A stretch of DNA of 64,000 nucleotides from DATATV01 sp036268615 (GTDB lineage: Bacteria; Actinomycetota; Actinomycetes; Mycobacteriales; Pseudonocardiaceae): positions 71,951-135,950 of the forward strand of contig DATATV010000155.1 in NCBI GenBank assembly GCA_036268615.1, in the 5' to 3' direction. The notes below the pieces were generated by a model. That model searched no databases. It was not told where the DNA came from and worked only from the letters and a program-made list of their open reading frames with translations. Shown piece after piece: positions 1-9,098 of the stretch (positions are counted from its first letter, which is position 1; each line of letters begins with the position of its first letter). The position numbers were made by a program, and so were the translations under genes.

Positions 1-1883
1 AACGTGCCGGCGGTCGTCGCGGTACCCGAGATCACGCCGGAACTGGCGTTGATCGACAGGCCGGTGGGCAGGCCGGTGGCCGAGTAGGTCAGCGCGGCGC
101 CGGCCGAGTCGGTGCCGTTCACGGTCAGGCTGACCGCGGTGTTGACCGCCGTGGTCTGCGCGCCGGGGTTGGTCACCGTCACGGTGTTGCCGCCGGTGCC
201 GGTGCCGGTGCCCAGCAGGCTGGTGGTCAGCGCGTCCGCGATCGGCGAGCCGATGCCGGTCACCTCGTCATACCCGGTGGTCGCCGAGAAGTCCTGGTTC
301 GAACCGGTCTTCACGTCGTGGAACGTGGTGCCGTAGCTGGAACCGCCCAGGAGCTGGTAGAACGCCGGGTTGCCGAAGCCGAGGTTCGCCTTGCCGGCGG
401 TCGCTGCCTTCTGGTTGTACAGCGCGGTGAAGCCCGACCACAGTGGTGCGGCACAGCTCGTGCCGCCGAACTCGGTCCAGCTGCCGGCGGAGAAGACCGA
501 GAATCCGGTGTTCGGGTCGGCGTTGGACGACACGTCCGGCACGGTCCGCTTCGTGTTGGTGCCCGGCTGCCACGAGGGCTTCGCGAACACCGTGGACACG
601 CCGCCGCCGGCGTCGCTCCACGCCTTCTCCGAGCCGTAGCTCGTGCCCGACAGGGTCAGCGTGGTACCGCCGACGCTGGTGTCGAAGACGCTGGAACCGG
701 GGAAGTCCACGGCCTTGACGCCGGAGCCGGAGGCCGTCCGGGTGCAGTCGCGGGAACCGTCGTCACCGGAGGCGCTGTAGATGCTCATGCCCTCCGCGAC
801 GGCCTGGCTGAACGCGTTGTTCGTCGAGGTGATGCTGGAGCTGGTGCTGTCCTGCTCGCAGCCGCCCCACGAGATGGAGATGACCGAGACCCGGTCCTGG
901 GACACGATCTGGTTGGCCATGTCGATCTGGCCCTGGTCGGAGTTGGGCGCCTCGTAGACCAGCTGGGTCGCCTTGGGCGCGACGCCGCGGACGATCTCGC
1001 TGTCCAGCTCGACCTCGCCCTCACCGTCGCCGGGACGCGAGTCGTAGCTCTGGCCGTCCACCTCGACGGTGGTCGCGGCCGGGCCGCTCAGGCCGTACTG
1101 GGTGTTGTAGGAGGTCAGGTCGCTCGCCTTGTAGCCGTCGAACTCCCACAGCGCCACCGTCACGCCGGTGCCGTCCGCGCCGACCTGGCTGAGTCGGTAG
1201 GCGCCGTCGTACTGGGTGGGGGAGAAGCCGCCGACCGGGCTCGCGGCCGGGGTCGCCTTCGGCGTGGTCGGCACGTTCTCCGGGTGCGCCACGGCCCGGC
1301 TGGACAGGCCGCTGACGCCCTGGACCACCGAGGCCATGTCGGCGGGCAGGGACACCGCCGAGTCGTTGGCGTAGTACTTCTGGCTGCCGTCGGTGTAGTT
1401 GCTCAGCGAGGTGTCGAACGCGGCGGCGACCTTGCTCGCCGGGCCTGCCGCGTCGACGACCTGGTTGTTGCCGCTCACGCCGGTGACGCTGAGGCCCTCG
1501 CTGGTCAGGTATTCCCGGACCTGCGCCACGTCGGCCGCGGTCGGGCCGTATTCGGCGGCGAACTCGGCCGGCGACAGGTAATGGCCGTAGTCGGCCGAGC
1601 CCGGGGTGCTGACCGCCGCGTCCAGTGCGGCCAACTGGTCGGTGTTGCGCAGCTTGAGGCTGACCGCGACGCTGACCCGCTGGCCTGCGGCGACCGCGCT
1701 GTCCCGGTGCGCGCTGACGAAGGTGGGGGCGGCCGAGCCGGGCATGGCCACCAATGGCTGCGAAGCCGCCTGCGCGGAAGTCGTCGCCACGAACACGCCG
1801 GCGGTGACCGCACAGGCGATGGCGCCGAGCGCGCCGATCCGGATCGCGCGTCGCCGCGCTCTTCCGGCTGATAAGTGGTTCAT
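1..1883 (-). CDS. Secreted S53 (sedolisin/kumamolisin-type) serine-carboxyl peptidase with C-terminal Ig-like domain, 3' end outside window
   Basis: Read on the minus strand from ATG at 1883, preceded by GAGAGGAA nine bases upstream. A basic N-terminus and hydrophobic stretch (about residues 12-40) ending in Ala-rich sequence form a signal peptide. Residues about 45-205 fit a pro-kumamolisin activation domain; the catalytic domain follows. Visible sedolisin catalytic residues are Glu/Asp in GEVELDSE (about 291 and 295), Asp in SGDDGS (about 375) and Ser in GGTSCAAP (about 477). After about residue 545 a Gly/Thr linker leads to an Ig-like (He_PIG type) repeat that runs off the left edge. The family are acid-active extracellular endopeptidases that self-process. 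More than 627 codons are seen, so it is longer than a plain sedolisin. The other long frames overlapping this gene are shadows. Confidence 0.93.
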   Translation of the reverse strand, partial: MNHLSAGRARRRAIRIGALGAIACAVTAGVFVATTSAQAASQPLVAMPGSAAPTFVSAHRDSAVAAGQRVSVAVSLKLRNTDQLAALDAAVSTPGSADYGHYLSPAEFAAEYGPTAADVAQVREYLTSEGLSVTGVSGNNQVVDAAGPASKVAAAFDTSLSNYTDGSQKYYANDSAVSLPADMASVVQGVSGLSSRAVAHPENVPTTPKATPAASPVGGFSPTQYDGAYRLSQVGADGTGVTVALWEFDGYKASDLTSYNTQYGLSGPAATTVEVDGQSYDSRPGDGEGEVELDSEIVRGVAPKATQLVYEAPNSDQGQIDMANQIVSQDRVSVISISWGGCEQDSTSSSITSTNNAFSQAVAEGMSIYSASGDDGSRDCTRTASGSGVKAVDFPGSSVFDTSVGGTTLTLSGTSYGSEKAWSDAGGGVSTVFAKPSWQPGTNTKRTVPDVSSNADPNTGFSVFSAGSWTEFGGTSCAAPLWSGFTALYNQKAATAGKANLGFGNPAFYQLLGGSSYGTTFHDVKTGSNQDFSATTGYDEVTGIGSPIADALTTSLLGTGTGTGGNTVTVTNPGAQTTAVNTAVSLTVNGTDSAGAALTYSATGLPTGLSINASSGVISGTATTAGT

Positions 1884-2299
1884 TGTGCAGGGTTCCTCTC
1901 CAGGAGAAATTACCTCGGGCGCTGCCCATTTGCCCCTCGCAGCAAATGGGCAGCGGTCACCGACCCGCAACTCCGGATTGCACGACGAAATCGCGCCCGG
2001 TTTCGTGGGTCTGATCGTTGTCGGACCTGTGCCAGGTCGTCCTTGCCCTGGCTGCTGGCTGCAATGATGAATTTGTCAACCCGGTCCGACTACCGACGAA
2101 AGTAGGGACACTGTAGCTCGAAAACGTGACTCGCACCACAGGTTTTGGGGGGTTTCTCTGCTATGTCGGCTCGCGAATTGGGCCGATCGGCACTACGTTG
2201 TCAACGATTACCGTGCTAGGTGAACCCATTACGCCGAACTTTGCCTACCCGTCTTGTCGGTCCCTTTTCTTCACATTAACAGAGTCTTTCTTTTTCACA
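1884..2299. other. Intergenic, relatively AT-rich stretch without a gene
   Basis: About 415 bases between the protease start and the NRPS/MFS remnant. It must hold the protease promoter and ribosome binding site, but I see no clear -35/-10 pair. Base composition around 2100-2300 is visibly poorer in G+C than the flanks, consistent with non-coding or decayed DNA. Short open frames here have no recognisable product. Confidence 0.5.
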
Positions 2300-2880
2300 T
2301 TAAACGCTGTCGGGGGCGGCGTGCGGGAGTTCGTCGGCCGCGCGTTGCAGGGCGTCCCGGTCCCAGGTGACCACCGCGCCAGGGATCGCGTCGGGCAGCG
2401 TGTCCGCCATGTAGCGCGGCGTTCGCCGGCGCAGCCCGGCCACCGCGAGCAGCAGCAGCGCCACCCCGAGCACGACGATCAGCAGCGCCATTCCCGTCCC
2501 GGGCCGGTATCCAGCACGCTGCCCACGGTGTGCGGCAGCCAGCCGTGCCCGCGCGTCGCCGGCCCGAAGAGGGCGTCGGCCAGCGCGCCCGCGCAGAAGT
2601 AGCCGAGCGGTTCGGTCAGGTTGGCGACCATCCGGTTGCTGGCCGGAATCCGGCCCTGCAACTCCGTTGACCGCGCCGAGCGTGGAGGCGATCCGGTCGT
2701 CCTGCACGTCGCGCGGCGGCGCGGCCGGCTCGTCGCGGGCCAGGCGCTGGTGCTGGTCGGGTTCGGGCAGCGCCCGCCGGTCCAGCTTGCCGTTGGGCGT
2801 GAGCGGCAGTCGATCCAGCTGCACGCAGGCGGCCGGTGTCAGGTACGGCGGCAGCGTCGCGCGGGCGAACTCGTGTGGCG
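2300..2880 (-). pseudogene. Remnant of an NRPS adenylation/carrier region fused to the C-terminus of an MFS exporter
   Basis: Read on minus. About 2880-2740 encodes the end of an NRPS adenylation domain with core motif A10 (LTPNGKLDRRALPEP), followed by sequence like the first helix of a peptidyl carrier domain (PRDVQDDRIAS). It then breaks directly into the C-terminal part of an MFS transporter of the kind found in NRPS clusters (LQGRIPASNRMVANLTEPLGY, about 2664 onward). The MFS part needs a frame change at about 2491-2500, where restoring one G gives a continuous reading through GMALLIVVLG to the stop at 2300. Both genes lack their 5' portions. This is debris of a natural-product cluster, not a functional gene. 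Confidence 0.75.
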
Positions 2881-3051
2881 GATTCTGTCCTTCGGTCGGC
2901 GCCGAAAATACTGGCCAATCCGTCGGGAATCGGCCGAAAAAGAATTTTCGGTGAAACAGGAATCCCTGGAGCCATACTCTCCGTATCAAACCCGACAGTG
3001 GGTGGACCGGTGTTGGCCCACTGACAGGTGGACTGCTGAGGCTGGGGGGCC

Positions 3052-4992
3052 GTGGTGCAGCAGAGTGGTAGTCGAACGGAGTCGGTGCGGACGCCGGCTG
3101 GGATGACCGAGTCGTTGCTGGCCAGTGGCGCGCGGGCGCTGATCGTCGAGGGCGATCTGGTGGCCAGTCGGCAGTACTTCGAGCAGGCCTATCGCGAGGG
3201 CGAGCAGGCCGGTGACCCGACCGCGATCGCCGTCGCGGCGCTCGGACTGGGCGGCCTGTGGGTGCACGAGCACCGCACGGTCGCCGAGTCGACCCGGATG
3301 CGTGCCCGGTTGCGGCACGCGCTGTCGCTGGTCGACCCGAACTCCTCGCTCGCGCTGCGGCTGCGGGTGCGGATGGCCGGCGAGACCGACTATCACTCCG
3401 GCGGCCAGACCGCGATTCTCGCCGCGCTGGGCGAGGCCGGACAGGCCGAGGACCCGATGGCCAGGGCCGAGGCGCTCAGCCTGGCCCATCACTGTCTGCT
3501 CGGTCCGGAGCACGGCGCGCTGCGCCGCGCGTTGGCCGTCGAGCTGACCCGGGAGAGCTTTCGCACCGGCCGTCGCAGCGATCTGCTGATGGGTCTGCTG
3601 TGGCAGACCGTCGACCTGTTCCTCGGCGCCGAGCCGCTCGCCGGGCGCAGGCTGAGCGAGCTGCATGAGCTGCTCGCCGAGCAGGACAATCTCGCGGTCG
3701 GCTTCGTGGCGGTCGCGATGGAGGTGATGCTGGCGATCCGGGCGGGCCGGTTCGAGGAGGCCGAAGGGCTGGCGAAGTCGTGCGCCGAGCGCGGCGCGGC
3801 CGCCGGGGACCTGGACGCGATGGGTTGGTACAGCGGGCAGTTGTTCGCCATCCGGTGGTACCAGGGCCGGGTCGCCGAGCTGTTGCCGCTGGTCGACGAG
3901 ATGGTGCACTCGCCGACGCTCAGCGTGCAGGACAACTCGTTCTTCGCCGGGCTCGCGGTGGCCGCCGCTCAGGCCGGGGATCACCGCAAGGCGGCCGGCG
4001 CACTGGCCGCGCTGTCCGGCCACGACCTCGCTGACGTGCCTCGGTCGAGCACCTGGCTGGTGACCATGAGCGGGGTGATCGAGGCAGCGCACCTGTTGGA
4101 CGACAAGGAAACCTCGGCCCGGGCCTACGAACTGCTCAGCCCGTTCGCGCAGTTGCCGGTGATGGCCAGCCTCGGCGTGGCGTGCTTCGGTTCCGCCCAG
4201 CACGTGCTGGGCGTCGCCGCACTGACCGTCGGTGAGCTGGACCGGGCGGTGGCGCACTTCCAGGAGGCGATCCGGGCCAATCTGGCGATCACCCACTGGC
4301 CGGCGGCGCTGGCCTCCCGGCGGCGGTACGCACAGGCACTCGAACTGCGCGCCCAACCAGGTGACACCGCGGCCGCGGCACGGGAACTCGCCACGGCCGC
4401 CGAGGAAGCGGCCCGACTGGGCATCCCGGTGCCGGATGCCGTGTTGCGTGAGGCGCCCGAGCCGGCGGCGGTGTGTGTCCGGCAGGGTCGCGAGTGGCGG
4501 ATCGAGTGGCGCCGGCGGACGGCGGTGGTCAGACACAGCGTCGGCATGTTGCACCTCGCGGTGCTGATCGCCAACCCCGGCAACGAGATCCATGCGGTTG
4601 ATCTGGTTGCCGGGGTTGGTGCGTTGGGTGCCGGCGGCGGCGGTCCGCGGGTGTCCGAGCAACCGCTGCTCGACCACGCCGCGATGCTGGAGTACCGGCA
4701 GCGGCTGGACCGATTACGGGAGTCGATCGACGAACTGGAGACCACCGGCGAGCGGGCCGCCGCCGAGCGGGCGCGCACCGAGCGCGACTGGCTGCTCGCC
4801 GAACTGTCCGGGGCGACCGGCGTCAGCGGCCGCACCCGGCGCTTCCCGGACAGTGGGGAACGCGCCCGGATCGCGGTGGGCAAAGCGATCCGCCGGGCGC
4901 TGACGCAGATCGGCGAGATCGATCCGGTGATCAGCGGACATCTGCGCGGAACCGTCCACACCGGAATCCGGTGTTGTTATCGACCCGACTGA
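3052..4992 (+). CDS. TPR-rich protein resembling the C-terminal half of AfsR/LuxR-type actinobacterial regulators
   Basis: A 646-residue soluble protein made largely of helical repeats (about residues 25-470), with TPR-like units such as GELDRAVAHFQEAIRAN. The last 150 residues contain the pattern REWRIEWRRR, then a long charged coiled-coil-like stretch (about 560-610) and a conserved-looking tail ending GIRCCYRPD. That tail arrangement is typical of large actinobacterial ATPase/TPR regulators, but no Walker motif or DNA-binding domain is visible here. GTG at 3052 or 3055 is used; ATG 3103 is a possible later start. The G-rich GGCTGGGGGG just upstream is a weak Shine-Dalgarno. Role unknown; a scaffold or regulatory function is an inference. 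Confidence 0.8.
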   Translation: MVQQSGSRTESVRTPAGMTESLLASGARALIVEGDLVASRQYFEQAYREGEQAGDPTAIAVAALGLGGLWVHEHRTVAESTRMRARLRHALSLVDPNSSLALRLRVRMAGETDYHSGGQTAILAALGEAGQAEDPMARAEALSLAHHCLLGPEHGALRRALAVELTRESFRTGRRSDLLMGLLWQTVDLFLGAEPLAGRRLSELHELLAEQDNLAVGFVAVAMEVMLAIRAGRFEEAEGLAKSCAERGAAAGDLDAMGWYSGQLFAIRWYQGRVAELLPLVDEMVHSPTLSVQDNSFFAGLAVAAAQAGDHRKAAGALAALSGHDLADVPRSSTWLVTMSGVIEAAHLLDDKETSARAYELLSPFAQLPVMASLGVACFGSAQHVLGVAALTVGELDRAVAHFQEAIRANLAITHWPAALASRRRYAQALELRAQPGDTAAAARELATAAEEAARLGIPVPDAVLREAPEPAAVCVRQGREWRIEWRRRTAVVRHSVGMLHLAVLIANPGNEIHAVDLVAGVGALGAGGGGPRVSEQPLLDHAAMLEYRQRLDRLRESIDELETTGERAAAERARTERDWLLAELSGATGVSGRTRRFPDSGERARIAVGKAIRRALTQIGEIDPVISGHLRGTVHTGIRCCYRPD

Positions 4993-4996
4993 CCGG

Positions 4997-5299
4997 TCAG
5001 CGGACGCAGAGCAACGTGACTCCGGCCGCCCAGCTGCCGTCGGCGAGCTGAGCGACCGTGCGGTTGATCTCCTCGCAGTCGGTGAAGCCGGCCGACGTGG
5101 CCACCTCATGGGCACCGGCCTCGGCGCGGCCCAGTGCCTGCGGCGAGGTGCGCGCGCTGCCGGGTGCGGAGAACTGGGCGGTCGGCGCCGGCTGCCCGCT
5201 GGCGTAACTGGACTGCGCCTCCAGCACGGCGGCCCCGGTTCCGGTCACCGCGACCACGGCGAAGCCGACCATGGCTGTCTTCCACTTGTTGCCGGTCAT
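4997..5299 (-). CDS. Small secreted protein of unknown function
   Basis: 100 residues from ATG at 5299; a 26-codon 5' extension is open but lies in sequence without a ribosome binding site. Lys-rich start MTGNKWKT plus a hydrophobic helix (residues 8-28) make a Sec signal peptide. The mature part is about 70 residues with two cysteines (DCEEI and LLCVR) that could form one disulfide. It converges on the TPR gene with only four bases between the stops. I do not recognise the family. Confidence 0.65.
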   Translation of the reverse strand: MTGNKWKTAMVGFAVVAVTGTGAAVLEAQSSYASGQPAPTAQFSAPGSARTSPQALGRAEAGAHEVATSAGFTDCEEINRTVAQLADGSWAAGVTLLCVR

Positions 5300-5527
5300 G
5301 AACGATCCCCCAGGATTGACCGAGCCCCGGCGATGGGGCCTCCCCCCTGACTGCGTTCCATCCCGTTCCACATCCACAGCCGCGAATGTTGATGGTCAAT
5401 CACCCCCCTCTTACGGCGGGTAGTTCGGTGCTCACCCCGCGCGCACACTTTTTCCGTTGGCCTCCCCGCGGTCCGGCCCTGCGAAATCGGACGGCGGGAA
5501 GGTGGCACAACCCCACGGAGGAGAACT

Positions 5528-6883
5528 GTGTTAGTTCTGAAGCGGGCGACGGCCCGGTGGTCAGTGAGGGTGGCCGTTTCGGCCCTGGCTGCCGGCGCCC
5601 TCGTACTCCCGGCGGTCGCGATGGCACAACCACTCGCGGCCAGCACACCCAGCGCCGCGAACAGCGCGGCCGCCCTGACCGCGCAGGTACGCCAGGAGGT
5701 GCGCGGCGGCACCCTGCTGCGTGATCACGGCGTGCACCCGGTCTGCCCGCAGTGCCAGGCCCAGGTGGTGACCACCGCGGTCGGTTCGGCCACCCCGCTG
5801 AGCACCGCGGCACCCAGCGGTTACGGTCCCAGTGACCTGGCCACCGCGTACAGCCTGCCCGGCTCGTCCACCAGCACGAACACCATCGCGATCATCGACG
5901 CGGGGGTGGACCCCAACCTGGCGGCCGACCTGGCCACCTACCGGTCCACCTACGGCCTGGCCGCGTGCACCACCGCCAACGGCTGCCTGACGCTGGAGAA
6001 CTACACCGGGGGCGCGCAGCCCGCGCCGCAGAAGAGCGGCACCGGAGCCGAGGCCGAGGAAGAGATCGCGCTGGAAACGTCGCTGGACGTGGACATGGCC
6101 TCCGCCGCCTGCCCCAGCTGCCACCTGCTGGAGGTCTCCGTGCCGTGGCAGGCCGGTGAGTCCGACAGCAACACCTCGACCGGCGAGTTCGCCCAGGCCG
6201 TCGCGACCGCCGCGTCCGCCGGTGCCAACTCGATCAGCATCAGCTACGGCTACTCGGAGACCTCGACCAACGTCAAGGGCACCGACCTGGCCGACTTCAA
6301 CAAGCCGGGCGTCGCGATCACCGTGTCCACCGGTGACGCGGGCTTCAACGGCGGCACGCACCAGGACTGGCCTTCCGACCTGCCCAGCGTGATCGCGGTC
6401 GGCGGCACGAGCCTGGCCAGTGCCGGCCACGAGACGGCTTGGAGCGGTGGCGGCAGCGGCTGCGAGACCGCCTTCACCGCCGCCAACGGCCAGCCCACCG
6501 CGGTGACCAGCCTGTGCCACAGCCACCGGGCCGCCGCGGACGTGTCGGCCGACGCCGACCCGAACACCGGCCTGGCCGTGTACGACACCTACGCACCCTC
6601 CACGCACCGGCCCGACGACTGGACCGTGGTCGGTGGCACCAGCGCCTCCGCGCCGTTCGTGGGCGGTCTGTTCGCCCGCGCCGGCAACCTGACCGGCGTC
6701 AACGGCCCGAACACGCTGTACGCGGCGGCGTCGAGCAACTTCAACGACATCACCAGGGGCAACAACGAGGAGTCCGACGAGTGCGCCGACTACACCGGCG
6801 TGAGCCAGAAGGTGTGCAACGCGGGCACCGGCTGGGACGGCCCGACCGGGCTGGGCTCGCCGCACGGCCTCGGCGCGTTCTGA
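5528..6883 (+). CDS. Secreted S53/S8-type peptidase family protein
   Basis: 451 residues from GTG 5528, with a strong GGAGGAG seven bases upstream. Signal peptide about residues 1-33. The catalytic fold follows without the long sedolisin prodomain. Candidate catalytic residues are Glu183 and Asp187 (ALETSLDVD), Asp in VSTGDAGF (about 270) and Ser372 in VGGTSASAP. Several Cys pairs (CPQC, CPSC) suggest disulfide stabilisation in the extracellular protein. It is shorter than the protease at the left edge of the window and only distantly like it. Followed by a strong rho-independent terminator. Confidence 0.88.
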   Translation: MLVLKRATARWSVRVAVSALAAGALVLPAVAMAQPLAASTPSAANSAAALTAQVRQEVRGGTLLRDHGVHPVCPQCQAQVVTTAVGSATPLSTAAPSGYGPSDLATAYSLPGSSTSTNTIAIIDAGVDPNLAADLATYRSTYGLAACTTANGCLTLENYTGGAQPAPQKSGTGAEAEEEIALETSLDVDMASAACPSCHLLEVSVPWQAGESDSNTSTGEFAQAVATAASAGANSISISYGYSETSTNVKGTDLADFNKPGVAITVSTGDAGFNGGTHQDWPSDLPSVIAVGGTSLASAGHETAWSGGGSGCETAFTAANGQPTAVTSLCHSHRAAADVSADADPNTGLAVYDTYAPSTHRPDDWTVVGGTSASAPFVGGLFARAGNLTGVNGPNTLYAAASSNFNDITRGNNEESDECADYTGVSQKVCNAGTGWDGPTGLGSPHGLGAF

Positions 6884-6910
6884 TCGACAGCGCCGAACAC
6901 TGATCGACCC

Positions 6911-6950
6911 GCTGTGCCCCGACCGGAACATGGTCGGGGCACAGCGTTTT
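6911..6950 (+). terminator. Rho-independent terminator after the protease
   Basis: Perfect 14-bp stem (GCTGTGCCCCGACC with its complement, 6911-6924 / 6932-6945), 7-base loop, followed by GTTTTCCGTTTT. Confidence 0.88.
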
Positions 6951-7072
6951 CCGTTTTCGGCCCGTTCACACGGGCCGTGGCGAGTGAATCGCGCCCACCC
7001 GGCGCAGCTTGATTTTCCCGGCCGGCTGTGACCGCCCGCTGACGCAACGCTGTCCCGCCGCTGACGGCCGCC

Positions 7073-7089
7073 CGATACCGGCGGTATCG
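7073..7089. promoter_or_regulatory. Perfect palindrome, probable IclR operator
   Basis: CGATACC-GGC-GGTATCG, perfect 7-bp arms, 62 bases upstream of the IclR-family gene start. Position and symmetry suit autoregulation by that protein; this is inference. Confidence 0.5.
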
Positions 7090-7151
7090 TTGTTCGTAGG
7101 TCGAACAGAGGTCCGTGGAGCGCACACTCTCGGCGCGCGGAGGGATGAGCC

Positions 7152-7967
7152 GTGGCAGCAGGGGACATCGGCAGCGGCGATCTGGTGCAGTCCTTCGCCC
7201 GTGGGCTCGCCGTCATCCGCGCGTTCTCGGTCGGCGGCCCGGAGCTGACGCTGTCCGAAGTGGCCACCCGCGCCGAGGTGACCCGCGCCGCCGCCCGCCG
7301 GTTCCTGCTCACCCTCGTCGACGTGGGCTACGCGCACACCGACGGCAAGCGGTTCTGGCTGCGCCCCACCATTCTTGAGCTGGGCAACGCCTACCTGTCC
7401 GCGCTCGGCCTCGCCGACGTGGCCCGGCCGCACATGCGCAGGCTGGTCGAGGAGGTGGCCGACTCGTCCGCATTGTCCGTGCTCAGCGGTGAGGACATGG
7501 TCTACGTCGCGCTGTGCCGGGCGGCGGACCGGCCGGTGATGGCGCTCAACGTGAGCGTCGGCACCCGGATACCGGCGTATCCGACCTCGATGGGCCGGGT
7601 GCTGCTCGCCGGCCAGCCTGCCGACTGGCGCGCGGACTACCTGCGGCGCGGCGAGTTCCGGTCGATGACGCCCTACACGGTGACCGACGCCGGCCGGTTC
7701 GCCGGGATTCTGGACCGGGTCGAACGCGACCGGTTCGCCATCGTCGACCAGGAGTTGGCGGTCGGCCTGCGATCCGTCGCGGTGCCGGTGTACCGACCCG
7801 ACGGTGAGCTGTGCGCGGCGCTGAACGTGTCCACCTCGACCGGCCGGCGTTCGGTGGAGGATCTGCGCAACGACGTACTCGGAGCACTGTTCCGGGCGGC
7901 CGAAGGGATCGCCGCCGACCTGACCGCGATGGACGGTCGGCGGGCCGGTGTGACGCAGCTTTCCTGA
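7152..7967 (+). CDS. IclR-family transcriptional regulator
   Basis: 271 residues from GTG 7152, with GGAGGG eight bases upstream. N-terminal winged helix-turn-helix (about 14-75; LTLSEVATRAEVTRAAARRF) and C-terminal IclR effector domain (about 85-260, with the usual SMGRVLLAG and SVAVPVYR elements). The order of motifs resembles PcaR/PcaU/PobR regulators of aromatic catabolism, but effector identity cannot be read from sequence. It is 230 bases upstream of the aldolase gene in the same direction and is the likely regulator of that gene. A perfect palindrome lies at 7073-7089. Confidence 0.92.
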   Translation: MAAGDIGSGDLVQSFARGLAVIRAFSVGGPELTLSEVATRAEVTRAAARRFLLTLVDVGYAHTDGKRFWLRPTILELGNAYLSALGLADVARPHMRRLVEEVADSSALSVLSGEDMVYVALCRAADRPVMALNVSVGTRIPAYPTSMGRVLLAGQPADWRADYLRRGEFRSMTPYTVTDAGRFAGILDRVERDRFAIVDQELAVGLRSVAVPVYRPDGELCAALNVSTSTGRRSVEDLRNDVLGALFRAAEGIAADLTAMDGRRAGVTQLS

Positions 7968-8124
7968 CCGGTCCTGGCGGATGCGTGCAGCCGGGTGATC
8001 CGGTGATCGCTCCCTTGACATGGTCAGCTCCCGTCCCGCAGGCTGTCGTGCGTTCGACGACGCTTTGTGCGCACACCGTACGGAGCGCGTCTCCTGCCGG
8101 CCTCTCGTTGACTGGAGGTTCGCG

Positions 8125-8205
8125 ATGACGCGGGCGCGTGATCTCGTCCCGATTTACCGAACTCCGAACATCTTCGGCGTGATCAGAGCGGTGGTGTGCC
8201 GGTGA
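8125..8205 (+). CDS. Possible 26-codon leader ORF coupled to the aldolase
   Basis: ATG 8125 has a good GGAGG seven bases upstream, better than anything before the aldolase itself. The short peptide (MTRARDLVPIYRTPN...) ends at TGA 8203-8205, which overlaps the GTG at 8202 as GTGA. This is the usual layout for translational coupling. It may instead be a remnant of another gene. No homology recognised. Confidence 0.35.
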   Translation: MTRARDLVPIYRTPNIFGVIRAVVCR

Positions 8206-9095
8206 ACACGGTGCGGGTGAATCAGGCCCACCGACTGGCCGACGCCGACGGCCGGTTCGCCATGGTCGCGTTGGATCACCGCGAATCGTTGCGCGGCATG
8301 ATGAACACCGCTCCGGACGAGACGACCGTGCCCGACGAGCGGCTGCGCGCGTTCAAGCGGGCCGGTGTCGAGGTGCTCGCGCCGGCCGCGACCGCGGTGC
8401 TGCTCGACCGGCGGTTCGGGCTGCGCGCCGACGGCTATTCCGGGATGCCCGCGTCGACCGCGCTGATCCTGGCCGCCGACCGGTACGACCAGGCGCCCGG
8501 CGGCCCGGTGCGTTCGGTCATGCTGGACGAGGAGATCACCCCGGAACTGGTCCGGGCCAGCGGCGCGGCCGCGCTGAAACTGTTGGTGCACTGGCGTCCG
8601 GACGGGCAGGTCGAGCGGCGGGCCGAACTCCTGGAGCGTTTTCTGGACCTCAACCGCCGGTGCGGCACGGCCAGCGTCGTGGAGGGCGTGGTGCGACCGG
8701 TGGAGGGCCAGCAGTGGTCGTCGCCGGCGGAACGAAACCGGTCGGCGGTGGCCGCCGCGACCGAACTGTGTGCGGTGAACCCGGATCTCTACAAGACCGA
8801 GGTGCCCGGCTATGTGCCGGGCGACCTGTCCGCGGTGCGCCAGTGGTCCGCCGAGGTCACCAAGGTGGCCCAGCGGCCATGGGTGGTGCTGTCCAGCGGC
8901 GTGCGCACCGCCGAGTTCCCGGCCGCCCTGCGGCTGGCCTGCGCCGGTGGCGCGGCGGGCTTTCTGGCCGGGCGGGCGGTGTGGGCGGACGCGGTGACCG
9001 CCGCCGAGCCCGCGACGGCGTTCCGGGACGACTCGCTGCCCCGGCTGCGGTCGCTGACCGAGATAGCCAACGGGGCCGTGGCGTCCAACCGGTGA
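8202..9095 (+). CDS. Class I aldolase of the LacD/YihT type (tagatose-1,6-bisphosphate or sulfofructose-phosphate aldolase-like)
   Basis: About 297 residues. TIM-barrel aldolase with the ALDHRESLRGMM segment near the N-terminus and a Lys in YKTEVPG (about residue 197) as the likely Schiff-base residue. Family members cleave ketose bisphosphates, or 6-deoxy-6-sulfofructose-1-phosphate, to triose phosphates in the cytosol. I place the start at GTG 8202, overlapping the stop of a small ORF; GTG 8196 is equally open and neither has a good Shine-Dalgarno. It follows the IclR regulator and precedes a broken oxidoreductase gene. Which sugar is cleaved cannot be told. Confidence 0.82.
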   Translation: MNTVRVNQAHRLADADGRFAMVALDHRESLRGMMNTAPDETTVPDERLRAFKRAGVEVLAPAATAVLLDRRFGLRADGYSGMPASTALILAADRYDQAPGGPVRSVMLDEEITPELVRASGAAALKLLVHWRPDGQVERRAELLERFLDLNRRCGTASVVEGVVRPVEGQQWSSPAERNRSAVAAATELCAVNPDLYKTEVPGYVPGDLSAVRQWSAEVTKVAQRPWVVLSSGVRTAEFPAALRLACAGGAAGFLAGRAVWADAVTAAEPATAFRDDSLPRLRSLTEIANGAVASNR

Positions 9096-9098
9096 GCA

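Noticed and set aside
318..1871. 517-codon plus-strand frame at the left end
   Set aside because: Complement of the S53 protease, whose catalytic motifs are all on minus.
8015..8020. TTGACA as -35 box of the aldolase promoter
   Set aside because: No acceptable -10 at 16-19 bases downstream.
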